A stretch of 64,000 nucleotides of DNA, taken from Fasciola hepatica (lineage: Eukaryota > Platyhelminthes > Trematoda > Plagiorchiida > Fasciolidae). A program made the translations under genes and the position numbers. Positions within the stretch are counted from its first letter, which is position 1. Each line of letters opens with the position of its first letter. The DNA is taken from positions 4,476,501-4,540,500 of the forward strand of contig CANUEZ040000113.1 of assembly GCA_948099385.1 (NCBI GenBank), written 5' to 3'. Under the pieces are notes generated by a model, which saw nothing but the letters and a program-made list of their open reading frames with translations, had not been told where the DNA came from and made no database searches. Positions 22,055 to 33,885 of this stretch are shown one piece after another.

Positions 22055-22814
22055 ATTCAATTGGGGATTTTCTGCGATAAAGATAAAAATCTCCTACCCA
22101 CTTCATCCCATAAAGCTGGCTTGTTCAATGCCAAACTAGTTGATATTTCAGAACGGTATCTCTCAATTTCTGAACGTCGGATGTGTTGTTTACCAGACCA
22201 TTGGGTTGTGTTTAAACCACTCGGACAAGTGAACGATTTTTCTTTTCTCCGATCACGTAGAGGATTATAAGTTGTTATCAAAATGAAAGAGTAAATGAAG
22301 AAGATGGAACAAATACTATTCGATGTGCAACGATTCAAACTGGACACAACTCTGGAGAACAGAGAAACAGGTATCAAGTAACCTTCAGATTTTGCACTCA
22401 CGTGGCTTCATTTCCTATAAAGCATCCAAAAACTATAGCCACACGGGACACAGATAGCTTACTGGATAGGATCACACAAAGTTCACAAGCCTGGATTCTG
22501 TTCTAGACTGATTTAATGCATGCAAAACTTGGCTCGTCACAAACCTGCTTGTTGACATCCTTGATCCCGTTGAGAAAAATATAAGCCCAGTTTGTTCAGA
22601 AGACTCATTTGAACCTCGAGATATGGTAAACAACATTTCAGTGAGTTCTGTATTCAGTGCATTTTGGGTTACTTTTCATAACGGCAAATAGATTGTGTGT
22701 TGATGGGAAGTGCTCAGGGTCCTTGTTGATACAGGTGTTTCGGGGATGATCGAAAAACAACTTCTCAGCATGATAAGATCTCCCATCTTGTAATTACAGC
22801 CGATTTTCGGATAC
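22055..22814 (+). pseudogene. PLE reverse transcriptase N-terminal half
   Basis: The plus strand gives LPTSSHKAGLFNAKLVDISE (22090-22150), matching PTSSDKAGWFKAKLVDISE of the 12100 copy. It continues with a decayed finger region, LILCMQN near 22515, a DILDPVEKNISPVC-like region near 22555, and TGVSGMIEKQLLSMIR at 22732-22785. The RT motif before MIEKQL is missing at the same place as in the 12100 copy. Confidence 0.78.
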
Positions 22815-23055
22815 TTTGCTTGGCTAACAGTCCTTTAGATTTCACTTTTCACCCACAAACCTCGGGTCATCCTATCAACCCTGCACTCGGAAGCAGCAGA
22901 CTCGAGTTTCACTCGTGTTAGAGCTCATCAGTGGTGCACATCCTCTGCCGCATTGAGGGCATAAACTCATGTTTTTTCACCTGAAAGTCTTATATGTGTT
23001 ACTACTGCACCTCCCCCCTTCCATCCGGGCTAATCCGAAACCCCGAGTCACGTTT
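22815..23055 (-). repeat. Hammerhead SINE, family H, copy 2, inside a PLE
   Basis: On the minus strand: A box-like TTAGCCCGGATGG (near 23026), a degenerate B box, the ribozyme at 22893-22937, then the conserved tail GGACTGTTAGCCAAGC-like to 22815. It sits antisense between the MIEKQL and YVDD parts of the PLE reverse transcriptase, which would normally be some tens of residues apart. Confidence 0.78.
22893..22937 (-). ncRNA. Hammerhead ribozyme, type I, near-intact
   Basis: Helix I is GCACCA/UGCUGC (one C-C mismatch). The core is CUGAUGA. Helix II is GCUC/GAGU around a six-base loop. GAA follows, then helix III AC/GU with loop UCGA, and the cleavage triplet GUC. All core nucleotides are kept. 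The helix I mismatch and shortened helix II may weaken it. Confidence 0.8.
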
Positions 23056-23760
23056 GTTCCGATGCCGTCCTCTGTGATTGTCTATTTTTCGAACGAGGAC
23101 CATTTTATTCCTATTAAAATGCTTCACTCTATTCACCCTAACCTCTCTGTTTCTCACGAAGAAGTTTGTGGTAGCAGTTAACCATTCTTAGATATTTTAG
23201 TGAACGGGCTTCCGGATTACGCTTTCCATTATAGAACGTACAGTAAGGTAACTTGGTGCCGGCATTAGTTACAATTTTTTCAACCTTACTCGAGTGGCTT
23301 ACAAACGTAGACTGATCAAAACTCTGATCAGCACAAACCCAAGTGGCTGTCAAAATCGATGACGCAACAGCTGGGGCCACACTTAGTGACACGAAATCGC
23401 TGGCGTTCTTGATTGCATGATACTTAGTTACGATAGGTCACAAAGTTAACCTGACTCAATCTTTCTGGTCAGTGTTGTATCATCCAGTAACAAAGCTATT
23501 GGCGCTTAGCTAAGCGATGCTGATCATGATGTATTATTCATAATTAGTCTGTACACAAAAAACCATTTGGCGTAAACACAACAGACCCAACTCTTACTCA
23601 TCGTGCACACTGGAACACCTTTCAATGCAGCCCATGTTTGCTGTTATACGTCCCTCCTACTGTACGACATCTCTTTTACGCTCATGGTTGACATGAGTGA
23701 ACGAAATGCTCGCATCTCGCGATTTAAGTCTTCTTTCGATTTTTGTGAACTAGGTGAAGG
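23056..23760 (+). pseudogene. PLE RT palm, GIY-YIG remnant and 3' tail
   Basis: The block starts after the hammerhead SINE with a YVDD-region remnant (CTGTGATTGTCTATTTTTCG). It then reads FIPIKMLHSIHPNLSVSHEE (23105-23160) and continues to 23290. It jumps to PKWLSKSMTQQLGP-like sequence (23338-23385), and the standard PLE tail lies at 23640-23760 (GAGTGAACGAAATGCTCGC). The body down to 23400 is collinear with 11471-11800. Confidence 0.75.
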
Positions 23761-24861
23761 GGCCCCAGATAAGATATTTTTTATTTACTATACATATCGA
23801 TGTTGCGATTGAAGAAGTTAAAGTCACAACTGATCGTGAATAACGCATTCGTTTGAGTATTTTTTCTGCACGTTTTTTACGCGAGGTTTAATGATTTATT
23901 TCCAAAACCACTTCATTGCATCATAAATATTGATTATTTTCAGAATGATGAGTACTATTATTACTGTTCTTGTAGAAACTTCACAAATGAATCGAACAAA
24001 GTTGAAATACCGGATAATTACAAGATGCCTTTCTTCACTAGTTTAAAATATGAAGAACAAAAATGAAGCCCTGATGAAGCGGAGGAACTCATAGCAATGT
24101 GCAGGCTGAGGGAGAAATATTTACCCATTGTAATTTTTTTTTTGTTTTTATTGTCCCTCTCTCTCTCCGTCATACACAGACAGCGCTTGTGTGTCATTAC
24201 ATCTGTCGAACATCAAAGTAGTGACTGGTATTTAGTGTCTACAAAAATCTTTATAATTTCCTTAGGGATTTCAAATGGCTTTTTACACTACTTTACACAT
24301 TATTTCTCTTAATGAGAAAATTTACATGAGAAATGTGGAATTACTCTTCTTCAGCCGAGCTGTGTCAGATTGAACCTAGTCTACACAGCTGTTTGAGGCC
24401 ACCCGTGCAATCCGCATTCGGTTCTCAAATTGCGCATTAGGTCTTGACAAATAATTTTAGATTTTTCAATTCTTTTTCACTACACCACCAAAGTGGTAAA
24501 ATGATCGGATTTTTTGTGTACAGAAGCCATAATCTGTCATCTCATTTTGATGGATGGTGAATGAAACGAACCACAAGTCCGGTTTTACTTATTTGTAGTC
24601 TCCAGAAAATGTTGAGCAACTATATGTTGGTTTGCTTTAATAAGCCGTACTTCACAAAAAGTTTTATCATTAAATGACCTATGGTCGGTGCTTAGACTTC
24701 TGAAAAGTAACGAAGCCATTGGAGAGAAATAGAAATCGACAGAAAACATCAGTCTCGCTGAGGAAATGTTTAGCTTCCCAATCAGTTCAGACAAACTACA
24801 AGGGGATTTTCCCTTACCTAGATTCTTCAGGCTTCTCTTGTCAACAGTAAATTTTACGAAT
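23761..24861. other. Unassigned AT-rich stretch
   Basis: Contains poly-T and a short CT run near 24130-24170. No gene or repeat copy recognised. Confidence 0.45.
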
Positions 24862-25165
24862 AAATCAAAATTTTCATTGGATCTCGTTCAGCCGTGCGCT
24901 ACTTGTCCCGTTTGAAAGAGATCAACAAGGTTACTAGTCTAATGATTAAAACCGTTACACTTACTGTCTACATTCGAATAGCGGTTGCACGTCGATGAAC
25001 AGTCACTTGCGTAAATCAAACCCGATTGGCCGTAGCGCGATACGCCAGCTTGTGGAGCAACTGCGCGGTGAGCGGAAAGTCGCTGGTTCCATTCCAGCTC
25101 GTGGCATGGACGTTCGGCTGCGGATAAATGCAAGTGGCTTTCCCGTTCTCTTCATGGTTCAAGTT
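24862..25165 (+). repeat. tRNA-derived SINE, family C, copy 2
   Basis: Collinear with the reverse complement of 6000-6318. It has an upstream block (TTGGATCTCGTTCAGC, CTAATGATTAAAACC), then a tRNA-like head with A box ACGCCAGCTTGTGGAGC and B box GCTGGTTCCATTCCAGC, then AAATGCAAGTGGCTTTCC. Both boxes are more eroded than in copy 1. Confidence 0.78.
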
Positions 25166-26747
25166 CATCGTGCCAAAAATAAAATCTACGAAAGTTTCGA
25201 TTCTTCCGACCACCAATACTGTCTACAAATAACAAGAGATTCTGAACTATCCTCGTGCATCCTAACCTTGTGCGAGCCATTCAGGTGGTAAATTGCCACA
25301 AAATCAGATGCTTGATATTCCCAGGCATAAATGTTCTTCGCCGATGAGAAAATAACCTACCCGCACACAACTCTTAAACTCTTTCAAACTACCCTGATCA
25401 AGCTGGGAATGAATCATATGGCATCTACAGACAACGCGTTCAACGTAATTTATGAAGTCAAATCGAATTGCGAAATTCCTCGCGCAATAAATGATACACG
25501 CAAAATAGTTATGCTGGACGCTTGCAGTTTTGCAATCCAGTTTCGCAGTAGCACTTTCTCAAGGACCCGTGATCTTCTGCCGGGGGATTGCACGTGTCTA
25601 ATCTGCAAAAGTACAAGCCAAAATCCGTGAGCCGAGGCTCAGTGACTGTATTGACAGGTATCACCACTCACATGAGTCTAACACTAATATACTGTGGCTT
25701 ACAGTCTGACAATTAGACGAATGGTGCTTCCGGTAGAACCACAATAAGTCACCATACTAACCAAACTAATTTCCAATAGTTGCGTGCCTTTAGTTAGCAT
25801 CGATGATAGGTTGACACAGTTCTCACCGCAAAGCCATAAGATAACAATTTGGGCTCATTCAATTTCAAGCCAGGTGTATTTTCAACGGAGAATCGTGCTA
25901 CACAGTTGAGAAAAACATATGTCCAGGTTGAGTCATGACGAGAAATCCTGTGACTGAGATTGGCACGACATGAGGAGAAGGGCTCCGACTGAGGCGCCTT
26001 ATTTATCATCAGGATGGTTAACGCAACAAAGTCTAATTGAGAAGTGAAGCATTACGGTTGAAGAAAAATGGGGCAAGGTTGAATAACGACACACAGATCG
26101 CGTAGATCGTATATGGTGTCAAAAGTCAGCTCTTCAAAAAAGTTATCAGTTTATCGTGACAGTATGCAGCACAGAGATCTCAGTCGTCGCTAGTTCATCC
26201 GTGGTTAATAAAGCCTTGAGCATCAATCAGATTGCTTGACTTAGGATGGGACAAACAAAAGTTTCCTGCTGACCAATCAGAAAGTGCCATTGAACTGATA
26301 AAACAAAAACATATTCAACACAGTTTGCGTAGATACGGTGACCAAAACTCCGATGCTTATCACGCAAGATGAAAACGTTGTACAACTTAACTAAAGCTTC
26401 GATTCATTAACAAGAAAAAAAGGAAGTCACAAGCAACTCTGGCCTACACAGTGCATCCTGGAACCATTCGCTGCATCATTACAAATTCGTGGTAAGATCA
26501 ACCTATTTAGTGAAAAAATACAGAACTTTTTAAAACGCTAGTGATAGCGACTTAATTATCCCACTGATCACATGACGTTACATGCCTACATGCTCATATT
26601 ATGATCAACATTTTGTGACTAGTTTACAAAACGACAAAACGAGCTAAAGCCCATCTTAGAAACGAATATAGTGCACAAGGAATTCATAAAATAGGTCGTT
26701 GAGCCAACAACCATGAAAGAATAGGAACCACAGAAAGATAGTTTTCA
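25166..26747. other. Unassigned intergenic stretch
   Basis: I recognise no gene. The frame 25331-25630 has ordinary length for random sequence and no motif. Confidence 0.45.
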
Positions 26748-26815
26748 GATGGTTATGCTGGCGAGCTTCTAACGCTCCTGTCCCCGGGGGGTTCGAATCC
26801 TCGTGCCACCGCCGG
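26748..26815 (+). repeat. tRNA-like segment (probable SINE head)
   Basis: A strong B box, GGGTTCGAATCC (26800-26811), is preceded at tRNA spacing by GTTATGCTGGCGAGC as a possible A box. The stems do not close as in a functional tRNA. Confidence 0.5.
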
Positions 26816-27381
26816 TCACTTCACCGGTCGGAAGCCTCAAATTGGCCTCGATCCCGTTCCTGAAGTATTGTGCTACAGTTATATATTGAAAATGAAGTAA
26901 GTCAAAGAAAAAATATTCCAGCTAAACGCTGTCAGTCCGTCCTCTTTAGTGTGTTCGATAATAGAATCACTAGTGATCACATATTCCATCATGAACTACA
27001 CTTGCTCCTCCAAAATTCGGTGCGGAGAACGCTTAACAACTTCTTCCTTCATAACAAAGAAACATTCGCAACCGCGTTTGTGTCGGAATTGCTATAAAGA
27101 AATTTTAGAAAGTGCATCTCAGAGTTTCCGTGTATCATAAATCATAAATTATACAACAAGGGATTGGGTGTTTCCATGTTTGAAGCGCAACTGACTGCTT
27201 AAGAAGAATGGCGTGATGCATCGCCTTTTATGAGCAGATTCCTAACGGTGCTCATGAAATAACACTCGGGGAGAATCGTATGCATAATTCCGATGAATTT
27301 TATGCTACTTAGTGTTTTACTGAAAGTCTTCCACCGAAAAGTTGATCATATCCCATTCCACTAAAGTCATCATATGCGTTA

Positions 27382-27836
27382 TGTGCTACCGCGACGAGGA
27401 ATGCTGGGGTAGGGGAACGACGTGAATATCAAGGAGAACGGACGAACCAAACGAGGGCCATAGACAGAAGAACAGAAGGTGACTATGTCGGAGGCGTCCC
27501 GAAGCAGACAAAAAGAAGCATACGGACTACCAGAGGGGAAGCAGCGGGATCTCCGGGAACCAGCAAGATAGCCCAGGTGAGGGACTGCCGATCGAGCCGT
27601 CAACTGAGGCGATCAGACCAACCGAAGAAAAATGACGCCCAAGAGAAGCAAGCTGTCGGTCACGGGCAACTGGCCAGAACGCAGCCGAAGCTCTCAATCA
27701 GCGGCAATAGTAATGTTGGTGCCACGCAGTCTGGAAAAGGGCTTATATAAACGATTGTATACGTTTCATGACTTGACTTGTTTGGCCGTTGAAATACACG
27801 TATCCTGCCCCGTGTTGTCGTCCTTGTTACACTACA
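27382..27836 (+). repeat. Possible solo LTR
   Basis: A GC-richer block of 455 bases begins TGTGCTACC and ends CACTACA. It carries a good TATA box (CTTATATAAACG, 27742-27753) about 90 bases before its right end, as in Gypsy-class LTRs of flatworms. No gag or pol sequence was found on either side and no clear target duplication, so it would be a solo LTR. It could instead be a host promoter region. Confidence 0.4.
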
Positions 27837-27902
27837 ACCTCGTAGTCGGCGGAATGGATTCCTTGGGAATTATTTTTGCCAGAGTGCTGTTTTGTGATCT
27901 AT

Positions 27903-28416
27903 CTAAGACTTGTCTCGTAACTTAATTTCATCTCCATTGAAATGAACGACAATACAGATTGAATTCTTTCGCAGATACGGCGCGTCTCTTCGTTTATACT
28001 TGTTCTTATCGATCTTCCATACACTGTACAGCAATGCAGCTTCATTTGTTTTTAAAACCAGGAATGACAGTGTATTCATTAAAAACTCACGAAATGGACG
28101 TGAAACTATTCCGGCAATCGTTGTTATCGTCCTCCCGAAAAATGAACCACTTGCAATGATTATATGCCGTGCACTTCGTACCGTGACCAATTGTTTTCCG
28201 AAAATAATAAGACAAGTAGTTTTTGCTGACTGTGGAAAATTCACCGATTGTCTTTCTGTCGTTCCTTTACACATTACAACACTGACCCAATCAACTCTAC
28301 GCAGACTGTTACACGCGGCCTCTCTATCCATATTTCTGGTTAATTCTTTCTGTCGTGTTACACTTATTTTGGCTAAAATTTCCTGCCCTAGCACTGTTGC
28401 TTCAATTCATTCTTAA
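27903..28416. other. Overlapping antisense open frames, unrecognised
   Basis: Two long frames overlap here: 163 codons on minus (27903-28394) and 138 codons on plus (28000-28416). Neither shows a motif I recognise and neither has a neighbouring exon I can support. They are longer than most chance frames in the window, but two overlapping long frames can also come from one stop-poor patch. No function is proposed. Confidence 0.2.
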
Positions 28417-31400
28417 CCTAAGATAACACCAGCGATTCGCCCGGACTGCTTGCGTACTGTTTATACATTTCTCCGCAACAGCCCTTTGCTTCAACCCTGA
28501 AATTGTTCACTTCCGCGATTAGAGTGGCTAAATTTCCTCACTCTTGTTCCCCGTCATTCTTTGGCTAAGCTGAGTTTAAGTAAAAGCTATTTTGTATTCG
28601 CCCGAATGTGATCGACTGGTACTAACCTCCGTTAACTGAAGTTCGATAGTTCGCCTTCAGGTAAAATGCGATTTTCACATAACAATGACCTACGATTCGT
28701 CTTCTCATTTGATCCGCAAGTGGGAAATTGTCCGTTTTCTCAACTTTTAACAAGTATTCCATTTTGTCTACTCATTTTTTTCTCTCTCTCTAGATTCGTT
28801 TGTCAATCACTCTGAGTCGAAACTGACAGCGAAGCCCGTAAGCCACAGTTACGGGGTTTTGTTACTGTCTCCTGGGTCGTGTTGGCCCGCAAGTAGCGCA
28901 GAATATTGATTGCATCCGTTTGAGTTACTAATTGGCAATTAAACTCTTGTTGAATCACTTTATGAACGTTTTTCTGACGTCATGCGGGGTTAGTGTATGA
29001 TATTGAATAACTCATCACGTATCATGAAGTTGAATGGGATTGCGAGAAACTGGTTTGCTGATTGCCTTGCCGATAATATCTTACCACCGACTTTCTGTTT
29101 TCGTTTCTCGTTTGAAAGACTGATCATGATTACAAGTGTTTGACTGAAAACGACCAGTCAAAGGTTCATCGCGAAGGGGCGGTCGACCATTACGTGTGCA
29201 CGTCCCCAAACCTTCATGGTGCATGTCAAACCACTGACGACGTCACGTGACATGCATTACTGCCTGGTGTATCTCGTCTGCTTCTAAATATACTTTCTGT
29301 ATAAACCATATTGATTACGTTTTGCAACCGAGATACTCGAGAGACGATTCAATCTATTTGTGTTATCATGTGGATGAATTTAGCTACCTTTTCGATTGTA
29401 TTATGCAAAATATGAAAATCTTAGTAGTCTGCCGAAAACAAGAAAGCACCACACCGATCTTTTGTAAACTGAGCTAAACGATATCCGGTGTACGTAGAAA
29501 ACAATCCGCGCGGGATTACTTCATTCAACGCTAGTCCATATTCATCTATATCGTGCGAGCATTTGAAAGTAAATCAATCTAGTGTATTCACCACTGAGTG
29601 GTTTTTACAACAAAGTATTACCCAGAGTTGCAACACTTCCTACCAGATAATTACATGAACAATTTTTTCTTTTGGTTGTCTTTACCAAACTTATGTGAAC
29701 TTTGTTTGACCCGCTGTCATATATGCATAAAAATAACGAGCCATCCAACCAGAAAGCAACTCGCAGATGCGAGTGAACTATTTAGAACAAAATAGCTTGC
29801 GGTAGGGTTCAAGCAACCGGGTAGTTTTTTTCGTTTTCACATAAATTATTTTTCACATCAAGATGTACGCATATTATCAAACCAAAGTGCCTTTCTGCAT
29901 CATCATCCAACAATGCACACAGCAAAGAGCATGACGAAATCTAAAGGACGGTGAAATGGCTAGAGTTGACTAGGTAGCTTAGCAATGGGAAATGGGCCAT
30001 GTGACATGAATGCGCAACTGAAGTATGGGTTGATCAGATCGGAGGTAAGTGTGTCCTTACAGAGCAGTCAGTATAGATCACTCTTGTGCTTGCTAAGCTC
30101 AGTGTTGCTGGTCAAACGCAAAAAGATTGGAAGGAGTGTGGACAACAAGAACGATCTCTGGAAAAATTACAACAGCAGAAATATTGATGGCTATAGAGGC
30201 TGATGTTTGTGTTACATAACAAAAATAAGGTAAACATGTCAATTTGTCGAAATGAGTACCTCAATCAGGACATGAATATTAGAACCTTCGTAAATAATGA
30301 AGATCTTACGTCACATAGACGCGAATGGACTTCTGTTCTGGGGAAATATAGAATCAGGGTTTAGATTGGTAGGTAGACAGAATGCGTGACGGTAAATGAT
30401 AAAAGAAGGCAGGTGGAATTGTTTTATATCTTTAGAATGAAAGCTGAACCGACTGATTCATGGCTGACTGTTGGATGAAAACGGGCGAGAAACAGAAACG
30501 CGCTGGTTGCTGTTGCTCACTCCGCACGCCGATATAATAATATTAAAATTTAGTAGTGTGAGGGAACCCTGGGTGTATGTGTGGAGTGCACCAGTAAAAC
30601 CTTTGGGTGTGCGTGTGTGTGTGTAGACCTCACGATATCTCTCTGATGCAAACAGAAAAGATTTGTCTCCGAAAAACACGGAAGAATCCGTGAACGGACG
30701 GACAACTGATGAAACCAGGCCGACAGATAAAGAGAAGTGTTGACAAAATGACTGAAGTATGAGAATTAAAATAAACCAATGGAAACGGAAGGATTCCAGC
30801 ATACGAACAAGTTCTACTCAAAACGCAGAATAAGTCGGAAATAGGTATAACAAACATTTAAGGATTCAGTGAGTGTAACAGACGGATCAACCGGCAAACA
30901 GATAGATGCAGGAAATAAGGAGTAGACATAGAAAACTAAACATATTTTGTCAGCTTAATATAAAAAATAAAGTAATAAACTGAACGGGAAATGTGTGGGC
31001 ATGGAGTTTGCATTGCTGCGGCGGCAACCAGAGGATATTTAATGAAAAATATGGTATGCTAGTGACAATGCTGCATCACTTGAAAATCTAGGGCGCTATA
31101 ATCGCACATCTGAACAGATCGTGAGTGGCCAGAATGAAACGTAGATATATGAGTGAGTGAGTGAAATAGAACACCAGAGATAAACATGCTGGGTGATAGA
31201 GGGAAATCGTGAACCAGATACTGGATACGAAAGACTTCTTAGAAATCTGAGAGCCGTATACCGTCCATCTGTTTGGTGGAGTAGTATGAGGATACGACTG
31301 GTAAGCTAGATAAGTGTCTCTCGAACCAGATTCGTTACGTCGTTCGCAGACAGACAACCAGGCCAGTTAGTGGATATACATAAACACAAGCCTCTTAGGA

Positions 31401-31989
31401 GCCGTTTAGATGAAGAATAGAAAAAAGACAGTTTATCGCCGACACTGTCATCGAAGAATTTGACCTGCTTAAAGCTGATATCTTTCTTCGAATTATTAGG
31501 TTTGCTAGAAAAATATATCAGGGTACCGCGGGAAATATACGACAAAAATACGTTTTCCTTTGGTAATAATGATAGCGATCAATCCAGGATGTTTGTTATT
31601 GTTGTTTGAAGATCTGACGGAAAAGGAACTGATACACGTCCACGTTCAACTCGATTCAGATCCAACGGGTTCAGCAGAATATGAGTTGATGAAGAAACTT
31701 TAAAAACGTAGAATGAACCGATCGAAGGAGGAAGGAGCTTACTCGGTCGCTAGTCCCACTTCACGTGATTGTCAGTCAGATGCAATGTAGACCAAGTCAG
31801 AGGATCAGTGAAATTCATCACGACCATTCATGACGATTGAAAAAGCAGTCATTGTGGGGATCTACCGTGAAAAGGCGAGATTCACTGAAACGGAGGAACA
31901 GGGAAGAGCGAAAATTTGGTATAACTGCCACGTAAGTACAACCATAATGATTGACTGTTTCGTCGTCGGAAAAAGACTAATCGACACAG
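28417..31989. other. Unassigned region downstream of the phosphatase gene
   Basis: No gene recognised. It holds a CT run before 28795, a GT run at 30606-30624 and GAGT units near 31148. The end of the phosphatase transcript should fall in the right part, but no close AATAAA was found on the minus strand. Confidence 0.4.
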
Positions 31990-33585
31990 TCATCCAAGTG
32001 GTTGACGACAACCCACATAAGGTTTGCTCGAATCGATGGAATGCAACGTAGTTAACGGACGATAAGGCAACAAATCCCCACTGTTTCGAGTGAACATATC
32101 CAAGTAGGTTGAACGTGGTGTGTGGCGAGTGGCGGCGCAGAACAGACGGCTATTTCCAGTGGGACTCACGGAGCATGTGCCTGAGTAGCCTAATGGAGGA
32201 AGCAGACGAACAGAGCGAGTACCACGTAGACGCTCCTCGTAATCCAACAACTGGCGCCAGAAACCCGGATTCGGTTGAATGCATGGTCGAATTCCGCGTA
32301 CATGTTGATATGCTTCGGCTAAGCTCATATTCAAATGTCTGATTAAATAGGCTAGTATGAGGCTGCTGGAACGAGACACACCGGCCATACAGTGCACCAA
32401 TGTACGTCCGCCTCGACGATGTTCGGCTGCGATTCGGTCGGCGATGCGATCAAAATGTGAACGTAAATTAGCTCCTTCCATATCCTCTACGGGGACGTGC
32501 ACTGAACTGGACACGGAATTGCGTAAGTGAGTTGGAACTGGATCAACCATAGCCGAGATCAACAAAGTGATCCCGTGCTGGCGTAGACGATCAGGAGTGA
32601 GAGCATTCAGACTGCTCAAATACAAATGATCGTTGATTCGAGCAATTTGACTAAACATTTGGCCGAAATCAAAATGCGTAACTGGTTGGTAAGGAGCAAC
32701 TGTTGTCAAGCTGACTGGACGTTCAGTATATGTTGGATTTGAAGCGATAGGTACGGAAAAAGGTCCACTTGTCAAATTTGATGGTGTCAGTGAAAGTGGA
32801 GGGGAAATTGAAGAATTCAACGATAATTTGTTCACGCCCAAATCTGTGCACGAGGCCCCTGAAGAAGCGACAACCGAAGGTCGTGATGATGTACAGAATC
32901 CAGGGACTGGCTTCTCTGTTTTCAAAGCCGTGGTCGCTTTAGTATTTGCCCCGCCGTTCGAAATGGCAAAACATGGAGTCAGTTTATCCGAAACCACAGT
33001 GGTGTACGTGCTTGCATAATTTCGGGTGTTAGAATCTTTATTCCCGTTGGTTGATGTTGTCGATGACAGTACTGTACTGTTGTTTAGATCCACTGCACCA
33101 ACGGCAGCTATGGGTCGGTATACACTGGGGTTTGTGCCAGACAGACACGGTGGTCTTGGAAGTGGTCTGTCTGCACTACCCAGTCCTGTGCTGGTAGCCA
33201 ATGCTGTATCATCCCACGATCGGCGAGTTCCCATGCCAACACCCACACTATTTTCTGTTTTCGTTCGATGCATGGGATTAAGCACACGACTAATGGATGG
33301 CTGATAAGGTGGGGTTGTGTGTGCCACATCATTCGACCTTACAGTAACGTTCGCTGCGTGACTACCACCTGACTCGGTGTTGATTGGCCAAAATCTGGAG
33401 GCACGTGATACGAGGGTGGAAGTATCTGGCACACTGAGCGATTTCGAGCTTGGCACACACTGGATGGGGACAGTTCGACGTGATTCCTCATAGGGGCGGT
33501 AACTGGTCGAATAAGTGGTGGAGAAACGGTCCAACATATGACCTTCAGGTGGCCCTCGATCCCCATGGGCACGTGTCACGCTCAT
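31990..33585 (-). CDS. Atypical dual-specificity protein phosphatase, DUSP14-like
   Basis: A 531-residue frame without introns. Residues about 305-455 form a dual-specificity phosphatase domain. IARINDHLYLSSLNAL opens it. VHVPVEDMEGANLRSHF carries the probable general acid Asp368. The P-loop is VHCMAGVSRSSSL with catalytic Cys399 and Arg405. It ends with NPGFWRQLLDYEERLRG, which closely resembles the DUSP14/18/21 group. These enzymes remove phosphate from Tyr and Ser/Thr of signalling proteins, usually in the cytoplasm. The domain lacks the CH2 (rhodanese-like) domain of MAP kinase phosphatases. Residues 1-300 are rich in Ser, Thr, Pro and Asn, look disordered and are unusual, since DUSP14 proteins are normally short. 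The start was taken as the first ATG (33585); an in-frame stop lies about 36 bases upstream. An upstream coding exon joined at a splice acceptor cannot be excluded. Confidence 0.9.
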   Translation of the reverse strand: MSVTRAHGDRGPPEGHMLDRFSTTYSTSYRPYEESRRTVPIQCVPSSKSLSVPDTSTLVSRASRFWPINTESGGSHAANVTVRSNDVAHTTPPYQPSISRVLNPMHRTKTENSVGVGMGTRRSWDDTALATSTGLGSADRPLPRPPCLSGTNPSVYRPIAAVGAVDLNNSTVLSSTTSTNGNKDSNTRNYASTYTTVVSDKLTPCFAISNGGANTKATTALKTEKPVPGFCTSSRPSVVASSGASCTDLGVNKLSLNSSISPPLSLTPSNLTSGPFSVPIASNPTYTERPVSLTTVAPYQPVTHFDFGQMFSQIARINDHLYLSSLNALTPDRLRQHGITLLISAMVDPVPTHLRNSVSSSVHVPVEDMEGANLRSHFDRIADRIAAEHRRGGRTLVHCMAGVSRSSSLILAYLIRHLNMSLAEAYQHVRGIRPCIQPNPGFWRQLLDYEERLRGTRSVRLLPPLGYSGTCSVSPTGNSRLFCAATRHTPRSTYLDMFTRNSGDLLPYRPLTTLHSIDSSKPYVGCRQPLG

Positions 33586-33752
33586 TACAGTGCCAAACGT
33601 ACGCGACTGGATGTGTTTTCAGTTCACAGATAGGAACGGAGATGAGGAAAATGTTTCAAGGTCGCCAGATGTACGGGCTGAAATCGAAAGACAGAAACGA
33701 TGTAAAAACTCAGAAGGGACAATATCGGCGTGATGCCGATGATCATTCGATG

Positions 33753-33885
<133 letters not shown>

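Noticed and set aside
33026..33304. Open frames on the plus strand and in another minus frame within 32100-33755
   Set aside because: They overlap the phosphatase frame, which has intact catalytic motifs; the others show none.
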